Source: Actinoplanes solisilvae (lineage in GTDB: Bacteria; Actinomycetota; Actinomycetes; Mycobacteriales; Micromonosporaceae). From it: DNA of 64,000 nt. This document shows, piece by piece, positions 53,179 through 64,000 of the stretch (position 1 is its first letter; each line of letters opens with the position of its first letter). Location: positions 682,001 through 746,000 of the forward strand of contig NZ_RJAC01000001.1 of the NCBI RefSeq assembly GCF_003999975.1, written 5' to 3'. The translations under genes and the position numbers were made by a program. The notes under the pieces were generated by a model. The model had not been told where the DNA came from. It did no database searches and saw only the letters and a program-made list of their open reading frames with translations.

Positions 53179-54451
53179 CACCCCTTCGCCACGGACGCGC
53201 CGAGCCGTGCGCTCCGCGCCGCGCGGAGCTGGAAGATTGCCTTCACCAGGGCGGGCGCCGCGATGAAGATGACGATCAAGGCCTGCAGGACGGTGACGAG
53301 CTCGAGCGAGACGCCCACGTCGACCTGCATCAGGTTGCCGCCGGCCCGCAGACCGCCGTAGAGGATCGCGGCGAACAGCGTGCCCCACGGCTTGTTGCGG
53401 CCGAGCAGGGCGACCAGCAGGCCGTCGAAGCCGATGTTGCCGGCCACCTGGCCGGTCAGCCGGTCGGCGGTGCCGAGCACCTGGACCGCGCCACCGAGGC
53501 CGGCCAGACCACCGGCCACGACCATGAGCAGCGTGTAGGTGCGGCCGACGCTCATGCCGGCGGTCTTGGCGGCCGGTGGGTTGACGCCGACCGCGCGCAG
53601 TTCGAAACCGAACGAGGAACGGTTGATCATCCACGCCACCGCGGCGGTCACCAGCACCGCGAGCACGATGCCGAGGTGGACCCGGAGCGGCGCGGGCAGG
53701 GCCGGCAGCAGCGCGGTCGAGTCGACCGTCTTGCTGATCGCGTCGGTGCGGTTCGGGTCCTGCACGCCCTTCTGCAGGATGAGCCAGCCGAGGAACAGCG
53801 TGGCCACGTAGTTGAGCATGATCGTGGTGATCACCTCGTGGGCCCCGGTGCGGGCCTTGAGCAGGCCGGGCACGAAGCCCCAGAGGGCACCGCCGATGAG
53901 ACCCGCGGCCAGCGCGACGATCAGGTGGAGCCCGGCCGGCAGCCCGATGGCGAAACCGGCCACGCCGGCCAGGATCGTGCCGACGACCGCCTGACCCTGA
54001 CCGCCGATGTTGAACAGGCCGCCGCGGAACGCGATCGCCACCGACAGACCGGTGAAGACCAGCGGGGCGGCGTAGGTCAGCGTCTCGGAGAGCGGGTTGA
54101 GCGCGGTCTTCCAGTCGCCGGAGCCGTTGAACAGGGCCTGGACCGCGGCCGGGTCGAAGACCGCGCCCTTGAACAGGTCGGCGTAGGCGTGGCCGACCAG
54201 GTCCCAGCTCGCCGAGAGGGCGTCGCTGGGCCGTGAGGTGAAGTACGAGTACATCGAGAGCACGTCGGAGTCGGAGATCACGATCAGCACCGCGCCGATG
54301 ACCAGCGCGAGGAAGATCGACAGGATCGTCACGGTGACGGTGTTGGCCGACCAGAGGTTGTGCAGGAAGAGGCTGAAAAGGCTCTCTTCCTTCTCGTCCT
54401 TCTTCTTTGCCGGCGGAGTCTGCGGAGCCTCGGGGGCAGGGGCTTCGGTGG

Positions 54452-54455
<4 letters not shown>
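53175..54455 (-). CDS. nucleoside ABC transporter permease 1
   Basis: 426 residues with a charged, Pro-rich cytoplasmic start (PPAKKKDEKEES) and about nine helices. Family signature FRGGLFNIGGQGQAVVGTILAG (about 138-159) and LRAVGVNPPAAKTAGM coupling loop. GTG 54455 overlaps the ATPase stop by 4 bases. First permease of the BMP-type importer. Confidence 0.93.
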
Positions 54456-55984
<1,529 letters not shown>

Positions 55985-56099
55985 CGGAATCTCCTGACTT
56001 CGGCTTCTTTGGGGGGTTCGCACAAGAAACTGGAACCGCCGCCCGGCCACGAGAGATTCTCGCGACCGTGCGGCGGTCGAGATGTTACCTAGTGTTTGC

Positions 56100-57197
56100 T
56101 CAGGCCGGGGCGCTGGCCGACTCGACCTTGATGGTGCCGGCGATGATGTCCGTCTTGAGCTTGTCGACCTCGGCCTTCAGCTCGGGCGAGATCTTGCTGT
56201 CGAACGTGTTGTACGGCGCCAGCGAAACACCGTTGTTCTCCAGCGTGCCCAGGTAGCCCGGGGTCGCGGCCAGCGGCGTGCCCTTGGCCCCGTCGACGAC
56301 CGCCTTCTCCACCGCGTCGGTGATGTTCTTGACGACGGTGGTCAGGAAGACGTCGCAGTCCTGCGCCGCGCTCTTGCAGCCGTCCTGGTCGACCCAGACG
56401 ATCGAGACCTTGCCGCCGGAGTTCTTGGCGACCTCGGCCGCGCCCAGACCGGTGCCACCGGCGACCGGCATGATCACGTCGGCGCCCTGGCCGATGAACG
56501 TGTCGGCGAGCGCCTTGCCCTTGGCCGGGCTGGCGAAGTCTTCAGCGAAGCTGCCGTTCTGCTTGGCCTTGTCCCAGCCGAGCACCTGGACGTTCTTGCT
56601 CTTGGCCTTGTTGTACTGCGCGACGCCGTCGGCGAAGCCGTCCATGAAGATGGTGACCGGCGGGATCTTGAGGCCGCCGAAGGTGGCCACCTTGCCCGAC
56701 TTCGAGTAGCCCGCGGCCAGGTAGCCGGCGAGGAACGCGGCCTGCTGGGTGGCGAACTGCATCGGGTAGACGTTGGTCGCGCCCGGGATCGCGCTGTCGA
56801 CGATGCCGAACTGCTGGCTCGTGTTCTGAGCCGCGACCGCCTTGGTGGCGTCGCCCATGAGGCCGCCGACCGAGAGGATGAAGTTGCACTTCTGGGTCAC
56901 GAAGCCGCGCAGGTTGGGCTCGTAGTCGGCCTCGGCGGTCGACGCGACGTACTTCGGGTCGACGTTGGAGGCCTGAGTCTTGGCCTCCTGCAGACCGGCC
57001 CACGCCGACGCGTTGAACGACTTGTCGTCGATGCCACCGGTGTCGGTGACCATGCAGGCCTTGTATGCGGCGGCCGCGGCGTTGGAGCTGCCGCCGGCGG
57101 GGGTCTCGTCAGGAGCGTCACCACAGGCAGCGGCGGCGAGCGTCAGCCCACCTGCCGCGAGAATCGCCACGAGCCGGTTCCCACGTACTGGGCGCAA
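56100..57197 (-). CDS. BMP family nucleoside-binding lipoprotein
   Basis: 365 residues from TTG 57197, fixed by AAGGAGGG four bases upstream. Signal peptide with lipobox LAAAAC near residue 23. The BMP/Med domain follows: CMVTDTGGIDDKSFNASAWAGL, ILSVGGLMGDATKAVA, MQFATQQAAFLAGYLAAGYS and DVIMPVAGGTGLGAAE. These proteins capture nucleosides (guanosine, adenosine, inosine) outside the membrane and hand them to the permeases. It is the first gene of the importer set; 115 bases separate it from the ATPase. Confidence 0.95.
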   Translation of the reverse strand: MRPVRGNRLVAILAAGGLTLAAAACGDAPDETPAGGSSNAAAAAYKACMVTDTGGIDDKSFNASAWAGLQEAKTQASNVDPKYVASTAEADYEPNLRGFVTQKCNFILSVGGLMGDATKAVAAQNTSQQFGIVDSAIPGATNVYPMQFATQQAAFLAGYLAAGYSKSGKVATFGGLKIPPVTIFMDGFADGVAQYNKAKSKNVQVLGWDKAKQNGSFAEDFASPAKGKALADTFIGQGADVIMPVAGGTGLGAAEVAKNSGGKVSIVWVDQDGCKSAAQDCDVFLTTVVKNITDAVEKAVVDGAKGTPLAATPGYLGTLENNGVSLAPYNTFDSKISPELKAEVDKLKTDIIAGTIKVESASAPA

Positions 57198-57250
57198 GAC
57201 GCCCTCCTTCCAACGCACACCGACATTTGCCGGTGAGTCTTCACGGCGGG

Positions 57251-57256
57251 AGCGTA
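57251..57256 (-). promoter_or_regulatory. possible -10 box for the nucleoside importer
   Basis: TACGCT on the minus strand, giving a predicted transcript start near 57244 and a ~47-base leader before TTG 57197. No convincing -35. Confidence 0.3.
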
Positions 57257-57353
57257 GCCGCAGGCCAGAACGTCCGAGGCAGTTTGGGCCGGACTGTTGG
57301 CGCACCGTTATCTGGCCGCAACCACAGAGCCCGTCGCGCGTCGCTTCTATCCG

Positions 57354-57653
57354 CTAGTGCGGCAAATCATCGGCTCGTGTGGTAACAGGCGCGAAACCTT
57401 CCGGTGTGACCGAGTTCGCATAGCCGATCTTGCGTGAGCGACGCCACGCCCGCACACCCAGAACGCCGACCGTGGTGCCGATCGCCAGCGAGGCGAGAAT
57501 CAGCACCGCGTGCACGATCAGGAACGAGGTCGGCTGACCGTCGGCGGAGGAGCGGTCGTCCTTCCAGATGGCCAGGCCGAACCGAGGCCAGATGACCCAC
57601 GTCCAGACCCCGACCGCTGTCAGGAAGACCGCCCACCGTCGCGTTATGACCAT
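57354..57653 (-). CDS. SCO4848-like small membrane protein
   Basis: 99 residues. Two helices (about 7-27 and 43-66), with WVIWPRFGLAIWKD between them and the conserved PTSFLIVHAVLILASLAIGTTV core, match the small SCO4848-type actinobacterial membrane family as I remember it. A basic RRSRK strip follows helix 2. Function unknown. In Streptomyces it also lies close to the BMP transporter region, which agrees with synteny. Confidence 0.75.
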   Translation of the reverse strand: MVITRRWAVFLTAVGVWTWVIWPRFGLAIWKDDRSSADGQPTSFLIVHAVLILASLAIGTTVGVLGVRAWRRSRKIGYANSVTPEGFAPVTTRADDLPH

Positions 57654-57677
57654 GCGTCAACTATCCCAGCGGCTGAT

Positions 57678-58658
57678 TCACGCCGCCGGGACGAGGTCGG
57701 GCCGCGTGACCTGCTCAACCTTCACCGGCGTGCCCTCCGGGGCCAGACCCTGCCGCCCGATCAGGGTCAAGACCAGACCACCCAGGGCGTACGCCGTGAG
57801 GACCGCGATCGCCGTGCCGGACCCGGCGCCGTCGAAGTAGGCGGCCGAGCGCAGCAGGGAGGCGCCGGCCCCGATCGGCAGCCACTGACCGAGCTCGCCC
57901 CACGGCTGCGGCAGCAGCTCGGGCGCCGCCGCGATGCCGGCCAGCGCGTTGCCGACGAGGAAGAACAGCAGGGCGCCGAGGCCGAGCCCGCGGTGGTCGA
58001 TCAGCGCGCCGAGACCGGTAATGGCGGCCGACATGGCCAGGGCGAAGAGGCCGAGCGCGGCGGCGACGGCGAAGTAGCCGCCGGGGAGGATGCCGAGCCA
58101 CTGCTGCTGCACCGCCGCCGCGGTGAACCCGGCCAGAACGCCGTAGCTGAGCAGCGCGACCAGCCGGGCCGAACGCCGGCGCACCAGCAGGAAGGCGAGA
58201 ACGCCGGCGACCAGGCTGGTGATGGCGAGCGGCAGGAACCCGGCCGCGAACCCGGCGCCGCGAGCGTCGTTCGCGTCCAACGGCACGACGTCGCGCACCG
58301 GGACCTGCGGGCCGAACCCGGCCGCGGCCTGGGTCAGGAGCGTGGCCACGGCCGGTGACGCGGCCGAGGCGACGAGCACCTGGGGTCCGCCGGCCGAGAC
58401 CACGATCGCCCCGTAGACCTCGCGGTCCTTGATGGCGGCTTCGGCGGCCGCGGCGTCACCCACGGCGTGCACGTCGAAGGCACCGGGGTGCTCGGCCTCG
58501 AGCTGGGCGCTCAGTGCGGGCGGGCCGGCCACGGCGATCGGCAGGTCGCGGGGGGCGAGGTTGGCCGCGGGGGCCGCGAAGAGGGGGACGAGGAGCGCCT
58601 GCGCGGCCACCACGAGGACCGCGATCAGAACGCCGAGGGTGACAGGCGTGCGTCGCAT
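57678..58658 (-). CDS. YhgE/Pip-like or ABC-2-like membrane protein
   Basis: 326 residues from ATG 58658, with AGGAG five bases upstream. One N-terminal helix (about 8-28), an outer ~110-residue domain (LPIAVAGPPALSAQLEAEHPG... YGAIVVSAGGPQVLVAS), then five or six helices: the layout of the YhgE/Pip C-terminal or ABC-2 membrane family. No ATPase is encoded beside it. Likely exports or resists a membrane-active compound; it is divergent from a TetR gene and shares two operators with it. Substrate unknown. Confidence 0.75.
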   Translation of the reverse strand: MRRTPVTLGVLIAVLVVAAQALLVPLFAAPAANLAPRDLPIAVAGPPALSAQLEAEHPGAFDVHAVGDAAAAEAAIKDREVYGAIVVSAGGPQVLVASAASPAVATLLTQAAAGFGPQVPVRDVVPLDANDARGAGFAAGFLPLAITSLVAGVLAFLLVRRRSARLVALLSYGVLAGFTAAAVQQQWLGILPGGYFAVAAALGLFALAMSAAITGLGALIDHRGLGLGALLFFLVGNALAGIAAAPELLPQPWGELGQWLPIGAGASLLRSAAYFDGAGSGTAIAVLTAYALGGLVLTLIGRQGLAPEGTPVKVEQVTRPDLVPAA

Positions 58659-58670
58659 TTCGACTCCTAA

Positions 58671-58684
58671 AACGAATGCTCGTT
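58671..58684. promoter_or_regulatory. TetR operator copy 1
   Basis: AACGA-ATGC-TCGTT, 13 bases upstream of the membrane protein start. Arms identical to copy 2. Confidence 0.65.
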
Positions 58685-58728
58685 CTTTTATGTGCCCAGC
58701 GTGCCTTCCGCCACGAGATCGTGTCAAG

Positions 58729-58742
58729 AACGAGCGTTCGTT
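58729..58742. promoter_or_regulatory. TetR operator copy 2
   Basis: AACGA-GCGT-TCGTT, same arms and spacing as copy 1, centre-to-centre 58 bp. It ends directly beside the TAGAAT box of the TetR gene, so binding would block its transcription. Confidence 0.7.
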
Positions 58743-58743
58743 T

Positions 58744-58756
58744 TAGAATGTGGGGC
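58744..58756 (+). promoter_or_regulatory. leaderless-type -10 box for tetR gene
   Basis: TAGAAT at 58744-58749, 7 bases before GTG 58757, immediately after operator copy 2. Confidence 0.5.
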
Positions 58757-59341
58757 GTGCCACGTGTCTCCGAAGACCACCTGACCGCCCGCCGCGAGCA
58801 GATCCTCGCCGCGGCCCGCGCCTGCTTCCTGCGCAAGGGACTGCACAACTCGTCGATGCAGGACCTCATCAAGGAGGCCGGGCTCTCGGTCGGCGCCGTC
58901 TACCGCTACTTCAAATCCAAGGACGAGATCATCGCCGCGATCGCCGAGGGGGTGGTGAGCGGCATCAGCCAGCAGATCGACGAGATCGCGGCCCGCCGGC
59001 TCCCCCTGGTCGACTCGCTGGGCCTGCTCCTGGAGGTGATCGACACGCAGCTCAGCCCGGACGGCGCGCTGCCGATCGCGGTGCAGATCTGGGCCGAGGC
59101 GACGACCGATCCGGCGATCGGAGCGATCGCGCACGCGCGCTACTCGGCACTGCGGACCAGCGTGCGGGCGCTGGTCGCGAACGCCGCCGAGAGCGGCGAG
59201 CTACCGCCCGAAGCCGACGTCGACGAGGTCAACAGCGCCGTCTTCTCGCTGATCCCCGGCTACGCGTTGCAGCGCCTCCTGATCGGCACGCCGGAGCGAG
59301 AGGCCTACCTCCGCGGCATCCGGGCCCTGATCACGCCCTAG
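58757..59341 (+). CDS. TetR family transcriptional repressor
   Basis: 194 residues from GTG 58757. The HTH domain covers about 10-58 (REQILAAARACFLRKGLHNSSMQDLIKEAGLSVGAVYRYFKSKDEII). The ligand-binding domain ends with a TetR_C-like helix. Two identical-arm palindromes lie in the 98-bp gap to the divergent membrane gene, one abutting its own promoter, so it probably represses both that gene and itself until a ligand binds. Confidence 0.93.
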   Translation: MPRVSEDHLTARREQILAAARACFLRKGLHNSSMQDLIKEAGLSVGAVYRYFKSKDEIIAAIAEGVVSGISQQIDEIAARRLPLVDSLGLLLEVIDTQLSPDGALPIAVQIWAEATTDPAIGAIAHARYSALRTSVRALVANAAESGELPPEADVDEVNSAVFSLIPGYALQRLLIGTPEREAYLRGIRALITP

Positions 59342-59720
59342 TCAGGCGGGCCGCTATGCGGGCCCAGCCCTCGCGCACCTGAGCCTCGGTGGGCGGCCGG
59401 CCCGGGCGTACGCGTCTGGTCTCGTACTCCTCGTCGGTCTCGCCGTCGTCGCTGTCGTCGTCGGCGGCCGCGCGGGCCAGGTCGATCTCGTCGCGGATCG
59501 CGTCGGCGTCGGGGCGGGGCAGCAGCGGCTCGACCACGGCCATGAGCTGCTCGTCGGCCACCACGGCCTGGGCCAGCGCGAGGGCGTGGGCCCGCTCGTA
59601 GGGGCCGCAGACGACGGGTTCCCAGTCCTCCTCGTCGCCCAGCGAGCCGATCGTGATCACCCAGGGCAGATCGGCTACCGGCGAGCCGGCCGGCAGGTCC
59701 AGCGTGACGAGAGTTCCCAC
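59331..59720 (-). CDS. hypothetical acidic protein
   Basis: 129 residues if started at GTG 59720; a longer frame to 59813 would overlap the YihY gene. A small N-terminal beta region (LVTLDLPAGSPVADLPWVITIGSLGDEEDWEPVVCGPYERAHALALAQAVV) is followed by an Asp/Glu-rich strip and an Arg/Pro tail (RPGRPPTEAQVREGWARIAARL). No known domain. It overlaps the TetR gene by 11 bases at the tail and lies just downstream of yihY on the same strand. Confidence 0.6.
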   Translation of the reverse strand: MGTLVTLDLPAGSPVADLPWVITIGSLGDEEDWEPVVCGPYERAHALALAQAVVADEQLMAVVEPLLPRPDADAIRDEIDLARAAADDDSDDGETDEEYETRRVRPGRPPTEAQVREGWARIAARLTRA

Positions 59721-59727
59721 GGGGACA

Positions 59728-60639
59728 TCATTCCGGGCTGGTGTGCCGAATCCAGGTGTTTTGCCCCACGGGGGTAGTTTTATCGTCTGCTGAGAGGTCG
59801 ACCACGCGGCCATGCGGGCTGGTGGCCGCCCACGCCGCTCCGAACAGCAGAAGCTGGTTGAAGACGTACAGGTAGACCAGGACGCCGACCGCCGAGCCGA
59901 CCAGGCCGTACGCCGGGTTGCGCTGCACCAGGCCCACGAAGGACTTGCCCACCGTGTTCAGCAGCGTGATGCCGATGCCGACCTGGAGAACCGGCGGAGT
60001 GATGCGGCGGATCGTCATACGCAACCGCGGTACCGCCGCCAGCAGGGCCGCGGCCAGCAGCATGTTGACCAGGACGGTGAGCAGCCAGCTCGACGCCGAC
60101 TGCAGGAAGCCGTCGGCCATCCAGTCGAGCAGTCGTTCGAGGCTGTAGACGGCCGCCTGCGAGAGCGCCAGCAGCAGCAGGACGCCGAGCAGCACCAGCA
60201 GGTCGAGCGCCTGCCGGATGCCGATGTAGCCGGGCTGCTCGTTGAGCCGCCAGATCAGCCGCTGCGAGGAGCGGATCGACTCGACCCAGGCGATGCCGGT
60301 GAAGGTCAGCCCGAGCAGGCCGACGATGCCGACGGTGCGCCCGCTGTCCAGGATGGCCTGCACATCGAGGAAGGGCAGGTTCTGGCCGAGGAAGTCGCGG
60401 ACGGCGTCGAACAGCTCGTCGTTGTTGTCGAGCAGGATGCCGAAGATCGAGTAGCCGATCAGCAGGAGCGCGAAGACCGCGAAGAAGCCGTAGTAGGCGA
60501 TCGCGGCGGCCAGCCGGCCACCCTGCACGTCGATGTAGCGCACGACGGCTCGGCTCAGATGGTCGAAATATCGGGACCGGTGCCGCAGCCACATGACACG
60601 GGCCTCAGCGGCGTCGTAGGCCCGGTCGATCGGATTCAC
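59728..60639 (-). CDS. YihY/BrkB family membrane protein
   Basis: 303 residues. The family core GGRLAAAIAYYGFFAVFALLLIGYSIFGI is at about 40-68; six helices in total; later LLNTVGKSFVGLVQRNPAYGLVGSAVGVLVYLYVFNQLLLFGAAWAA is the conserved C-terminal pair. Once mislabelled RNase BN; the real role is unknown (lipid or solute transport has been suggested). GTG 60639 follows a TACGGT box by 6 bases. Confidence 0.9.
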   Translation of the reverse strand: MNPIDRAYDAAEARVMWLRHRSRYFDHLSRAVVRYIDVQGGRLAAAIAYYGFFAVFALLLIGYSIFGILLDNNDELFDAVRDFLGQNLPFLDVQAILDSGRTVGIVGLLGLTFTGIAWVESIRSSQRLIWRLNEQPGYIGIRQALDLLVLLGVLLLLALSQAAVYSLERLLDWMADGFLQSASSWLLTVLVNMLLAAALLAAVPRLRMTIRRITPPVLQVGIGITLLNTVGKSFVGLVQRNPAYGLVGSAVGVLVYLYVFNQLLLFGAAWAATSPHGRVVDLSADDKTTPVGQNTWIRHTSPE

Positions 60640-60651
60640 GCGCCGACCGTA
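60640..60651 (-). promoter_or_regulatory. leaderless-type -10 box for yihY gene
   Basis: TACGGT on the minus strand (60651-60646), 6 bases before GTG 60639. Confidence 0.4.
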
Positions 60652-60674
60652 ACCGACGTCACCCCGGCAACCGC

Positions 60675-61208
60675 TCAGACGCCGCCCAGTGGGAAGTCGC
60701 GTCGCCGGCGCCAGGGTCCCTCACCGCCGTGCGAGAAGAGCGTGAACGACGCGACGTGGAACTTGGCCGAGAAGCCGGCCAGGTCGTCGAAGACCGCGTC
60801 GAGCGCCTCGGCCGGCACCTCCTGGGCCACCGTGACGTGCGGGTGGTAGGGGAAGCGCAGGTCGCGGTGGATGTCGGCCGAACTCGCGATCCCCTCGGCC
60901 AGCAGCTCACACTCGCTGATGCCGACCGCGAGCGTCACGAAGACGACCTCGGTGATCGGCCGGAACGTGCCGGTGCCGCGCAGGTGGATGGTGAAGGGCT
61001 GCTGGGCCGCGGCCACCGTCTCGAGGTGCCGCTCGATGCGCGGCAGCGCCTCGCCGCCCACCTCGGTCGGCCCCAGCAGCGTCACGTGCGCCGGGGTGTA
61101 GGCCGCCTGCGGGTCACCGGCGGCGGCCCGGCGCTGCGTGAGCAACTCTCCCCAGGGCTCGGGGATGTCGATCGCGATGCCGATCCGCGTCTGAAGGTCG
61201 TTGCCCAC
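60675..61208 (-). CDS. 2'-5' RNA ligase / cyclic phosphodiesterase family protein
   Basis: 177 residues from GTG 61208. Two HxT motifs, HVTLLGP (about 42-48) and HPHVTVAQ (about 126-133), the paired catalytic histidines of the 2H phosphoesterase superfamily. Members open cyclic phosphates or join RNA ends; substrate here unknown. It starts 7 bases after the trpS stop, so it is probably co-transcribed with it. Confidence 0.83.
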   Translation of the reverse strand: MGNDLQTRIGIAIDIPEPWGELLTQRRAAAGDPQAAYTPAHVTLLGPTEVGGEALPRIERHLETVAAAQQPFTIHLRGTGTFRPITEVVFVTLAVGISECELLAEGIASSADIHRDLRFPYHPHVTVAQEVPAEALDAVFDDLAGFSAKFHVASFTLFSHGGEGPWRRRRDFPLGGV

Positions 61209-61215
61209 GGGAGGG

Positions 61216-62368
<1,153 letters not shown>

Positions 62369-62401
62369 TGCCGGAGCAACTCAGCGAAGGGGTACCGCGC
62401 C

Positions 62402-63376
62402 GTGAAACTGCTCGTCACCGGGGGCGCCGGCTACGTCGGCAGCGTCACCAGCAGACTGCTGCTGGACGCCGGCCATGAGGTCACCGTTCTCGACAACCTG
62501 GTCACCGGCTTCCGCGAGGCGATCGCGCCCGACGCCACCTTCGTCGAGGCCGACATCGCCGACGCCGCGCGGGTGCTCACCCCCGGCTCCGGTTTCGACG
62601 CGGTGCTCCACTTCGCCGGCTTGATCGCCGCGGGCGAGTCTATGGTCAAGCCCGAGCTCTACTGGCACGACAACGTGGTCAAGTCGCTCGCCCTGCTCGA
62701 CGCGGTGCGCGCCGCCGGGGTGCCGAGGTTCATCTTCTCCTCCACCGCCGCCGTCTACGGCAACCCGCTCGAGCTGCCGATCACCGAGTCGGCCGTCAAG
62801 GCCCCCACCAACACGTACGGGGCGACCAAGCTCACGTTCGACCACGCGCTCACCTCCGAGACGTTCGCCCACAACCTGGCGGCCGTCTCGCTGCGCTACT
62901 TCAACGTCGCCGGCGCCTACATCAACGACGGCCACGAGATCGGCGAGCGGCACGACCCCGAGACCCACCTGATCCCGATCGCGCTGCAGGTCGCGGCGGG
63001 CAAGCGCGAGAAGCTGCAGCTCTTCGGCGACGACTACCCCACCGCCGACGGCACCTGCGTGCGCGACTACATCCACGTGCAAGACCTGGCCCGCGCCCAC
63101 CTGCTCGCGCTCGACGCCGCCACCGCCGGCGAGCACCGCATCTACAACCTCGGCAACGGCAACGGGTTCTCCAACCGCGAGGTCGTCGAGGTCGCCCGCG
63201 AGGTCACCGGGGCCGAGCTGCCGGTCGAGATTGCCGCGCGCCGCGAGGGCGACCCGGCCACGCTGGTCGCGTCGTCGGCCAAGGCCCGTGACGAGCTCGG
63301 CTGGGTTCCCGAGAAGAACACCCTCCAGGCCATGATCGGCGACGCCTGGACCTTCTACCGCACGCACGTCGCATGA
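62402..63376 (+). CDS. galE: UDP-glucose 4-epimerase
   Basis: 324 residues from GTG 62402 with AAGGGG about 8 bases upstream. NAD-binding GGAGYVGS at 7-14, catalytic SSTAAVYG and TYGATK (Tyr-x-x-x-Lys), then RYFNVAGA and the C-terminal sugar-binding region. It interconverts UDP-glucose and UDP-galactose. The stop overlaps the galK start (ATGA), so the two are coupled. No galT lies between or before them in the window. Confidence 0.95.
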   Translation: MKLLVTGGAGYVGSVTSRLLLDAGHEVTVLDNLVTGFREAIAPDATFVEADIADAARVLTPGSGFDAVLHFAGLIAAGESMVKPELYWHDNVVKSLALLDAVRAAGVPRFIFSSTAAVYGNPLELPITESAVKAPTNTYGATKLTFDHALTSETFAHNLAAVSLRYFNVAGAYINDGHEIGERHDPETHLIPIALQVAAGKREKLQLFGDDYPTADGTCVRDYIHVQDLARAHLLALDAATAGEHRIYNLGNGNGFSNREVVEVAREVTGAELPVEIAARREGDPATLVASSAKARDELGWVPEKNTLQAMIGDAWTFYRTHVA

Positions 63377-64000
63377 TCACCGACGACGCGCTCGCCGTTT
63401 TCCGTAAGGAGTTCGGCACTGAACCGACCGGTCTGTGGGCTGCGCCGGGCCGGGTCAACCTGATCGGCGAGCACACCGACTACAACGAGGGCTTCGTGCT
63501 CCCGTTCGCCCTGCCCCAGCGCACGATCGCCGCCGTCGGCCCGGCCCCGGCCGGCGAGTGGACCGTGTGCTCGACGTTCGCCGACGAGGCGGTCAGCTTC
63601 GGCCTGACCGAACCGGGCGAGGTGACCGGCTGGGCGGCCTACGTCGCCGGTGTCGTCTGGGCGCTGCACGACGCGGGCTACCAGGTCCCTGGGGCCCGCA
63701 TCGCGCTCGCCTCCGAGGTCCCGCTCGGCTCGGGCCTGTCGTCCTCGGCCGCGCTCGAGTCCTCGGTGCTCACCGCCCTGGTCGACCTGGGCGGCCTCGA
63801 CCTGCCGCTCGAGAAGCGTCCGGCCGTGGCCCAGCGCGCCGAGAACGTCTACGTCGGCGCCCCCACCGGCATCCTCGACCAGTCGGCGTCGATCCGTTGT
63901 CAGGAGGGCCGGGCGCTGTTCCTCGACTGCCGGTCCTACGAGGTCGAGCAGATCCCGTTCGACCTGGCCGCCGAGGGCCTGGCCATCCTGGTGATCAACA
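63373..64000 (+). CDS. galK: galactokinase, 3' end outside window
   Basis: 209 complete codons from ATG 63373 (ATGA overlap with galE); the rest lies beyond the right edge. Galactokinase signature GRVNLIGEHTDYNEGFVLPF (about 27-46), substrate-binding, and GHMP ATP loop PLGSGLSSSAAL (about 117-128) are intact. It phosphorylates galactose at C1, the first Leloir step. Confidence 0.95.
   Translation, partial: MITDDALAVFRKEFGTEPTGLWAAPGRVNLIGEHTDYNEGFVLPFALPQRTIAAVGPAPAGEWTVCSTFADEAVSFGLTEPGEVTGWAAYVAGVVWALHDAGYQVPGARIALASEVPLGSGLSSSAALESSVLTALVDLGGLDLPLEKRPAVAQRAENVYVGAPTGILDQSASIRCQEGRALFLDCRSYEVEQIPFDLAAEGLAILVIN

Overview
The window is chromosomal DNA of a high-G+C actinobacterium (about 70% G+C by eye, with strong G/C preference at third codon positions). 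The best fit is the Micromonosporaceae, with Actinoplanes and relatives as the closest match. This rests on the three-part acyl-CoA carboxylase (accD, the tiny accE, and accA with fused biotin carboxylase and biotin carrier), a four-gene conservon, many GTG/TTG starts, and many starts that look leaderless. No rRNA, tRNA, CRISPR array or intact transposon was seen. The genus is inferred, not proven.

Layout. Positions 1-14.1 kb hold the carboxylase region: accD, an M50-type membrane protease homologue and a large Ser/Thr kinase on the other strand, then accE, maf and accA. The accE-maf interval contains a three-gene type VII secretion-linked set (two ESX-like helical proteins and a mycosin protease) with clearly lower G+C. 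The maf-accA interval contains a PadR-controlled drug-type ABC exporter. Positions 14.1-23.5 kb hold single genes: acetyltransferases, a DedA protein, the flavoprotein LpdA, a metallo-beta-lactamase-fold protein, a DUF4349 lipoprotein and an M20 amidohydrolase. Positions 23.7-34.3 kb hold a methylmalonyl-CoA mutase large subunit, a second membrane kinase, a phospho-sugar mutase, a GPP34 protein, a Nudix hydrolase, upp, deoC and two aldehyde dehydrogenase genes, the second lacking its catalytic half. Positions 34.4-37.8 kb encode an acidic unknown protein and an 843-residue protein that looks like a domesticated IS110-type transposase carrying a conservon-kinase tail. A repeat-rich gap with two DnaA-box-like sites follows.

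Positions 38.3-46.8 kb hold a glycosyltransferase, a pterin dehydratase/VOC fusion, a phosphotransferase, a HAD hydrolase and the conservon (NIT-domain histidine kinase, roadblock, DUF742, GTPase) on the minus strand. Positions 47.3-57.2 kb are a nucleoside island: add, deoA, cdd with an extra C-terminal domain, two permeases, a double ATPase and a BMP lipoprotein. Positions 57.3-64 kb hold small membrane proteins, a TetR-controlled membrane protein with two matching operators, a YihY protein, a 2'-5' RNA ligase homologue, trpS, galE and the start of galK.

How they work together. The BMP-type ABC transporter, cdd, deoA, add and upp, plus the phospho-sugar mutase (candidate phosphopentomutase), deoC and an aldehyde dehydrogenase, form a nearly complete route. 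It would import nucleosides, salvage the bases and burn the deoxyribose to glyceraldehyde-3-phosphate and acetate. AccA/AccD/AccE and the mutase fit acyl-CoA carboxylation and odd-chain metabolism. The conservon, two membrane Ser/Thr kinases, PadR and TetR supply signalling.
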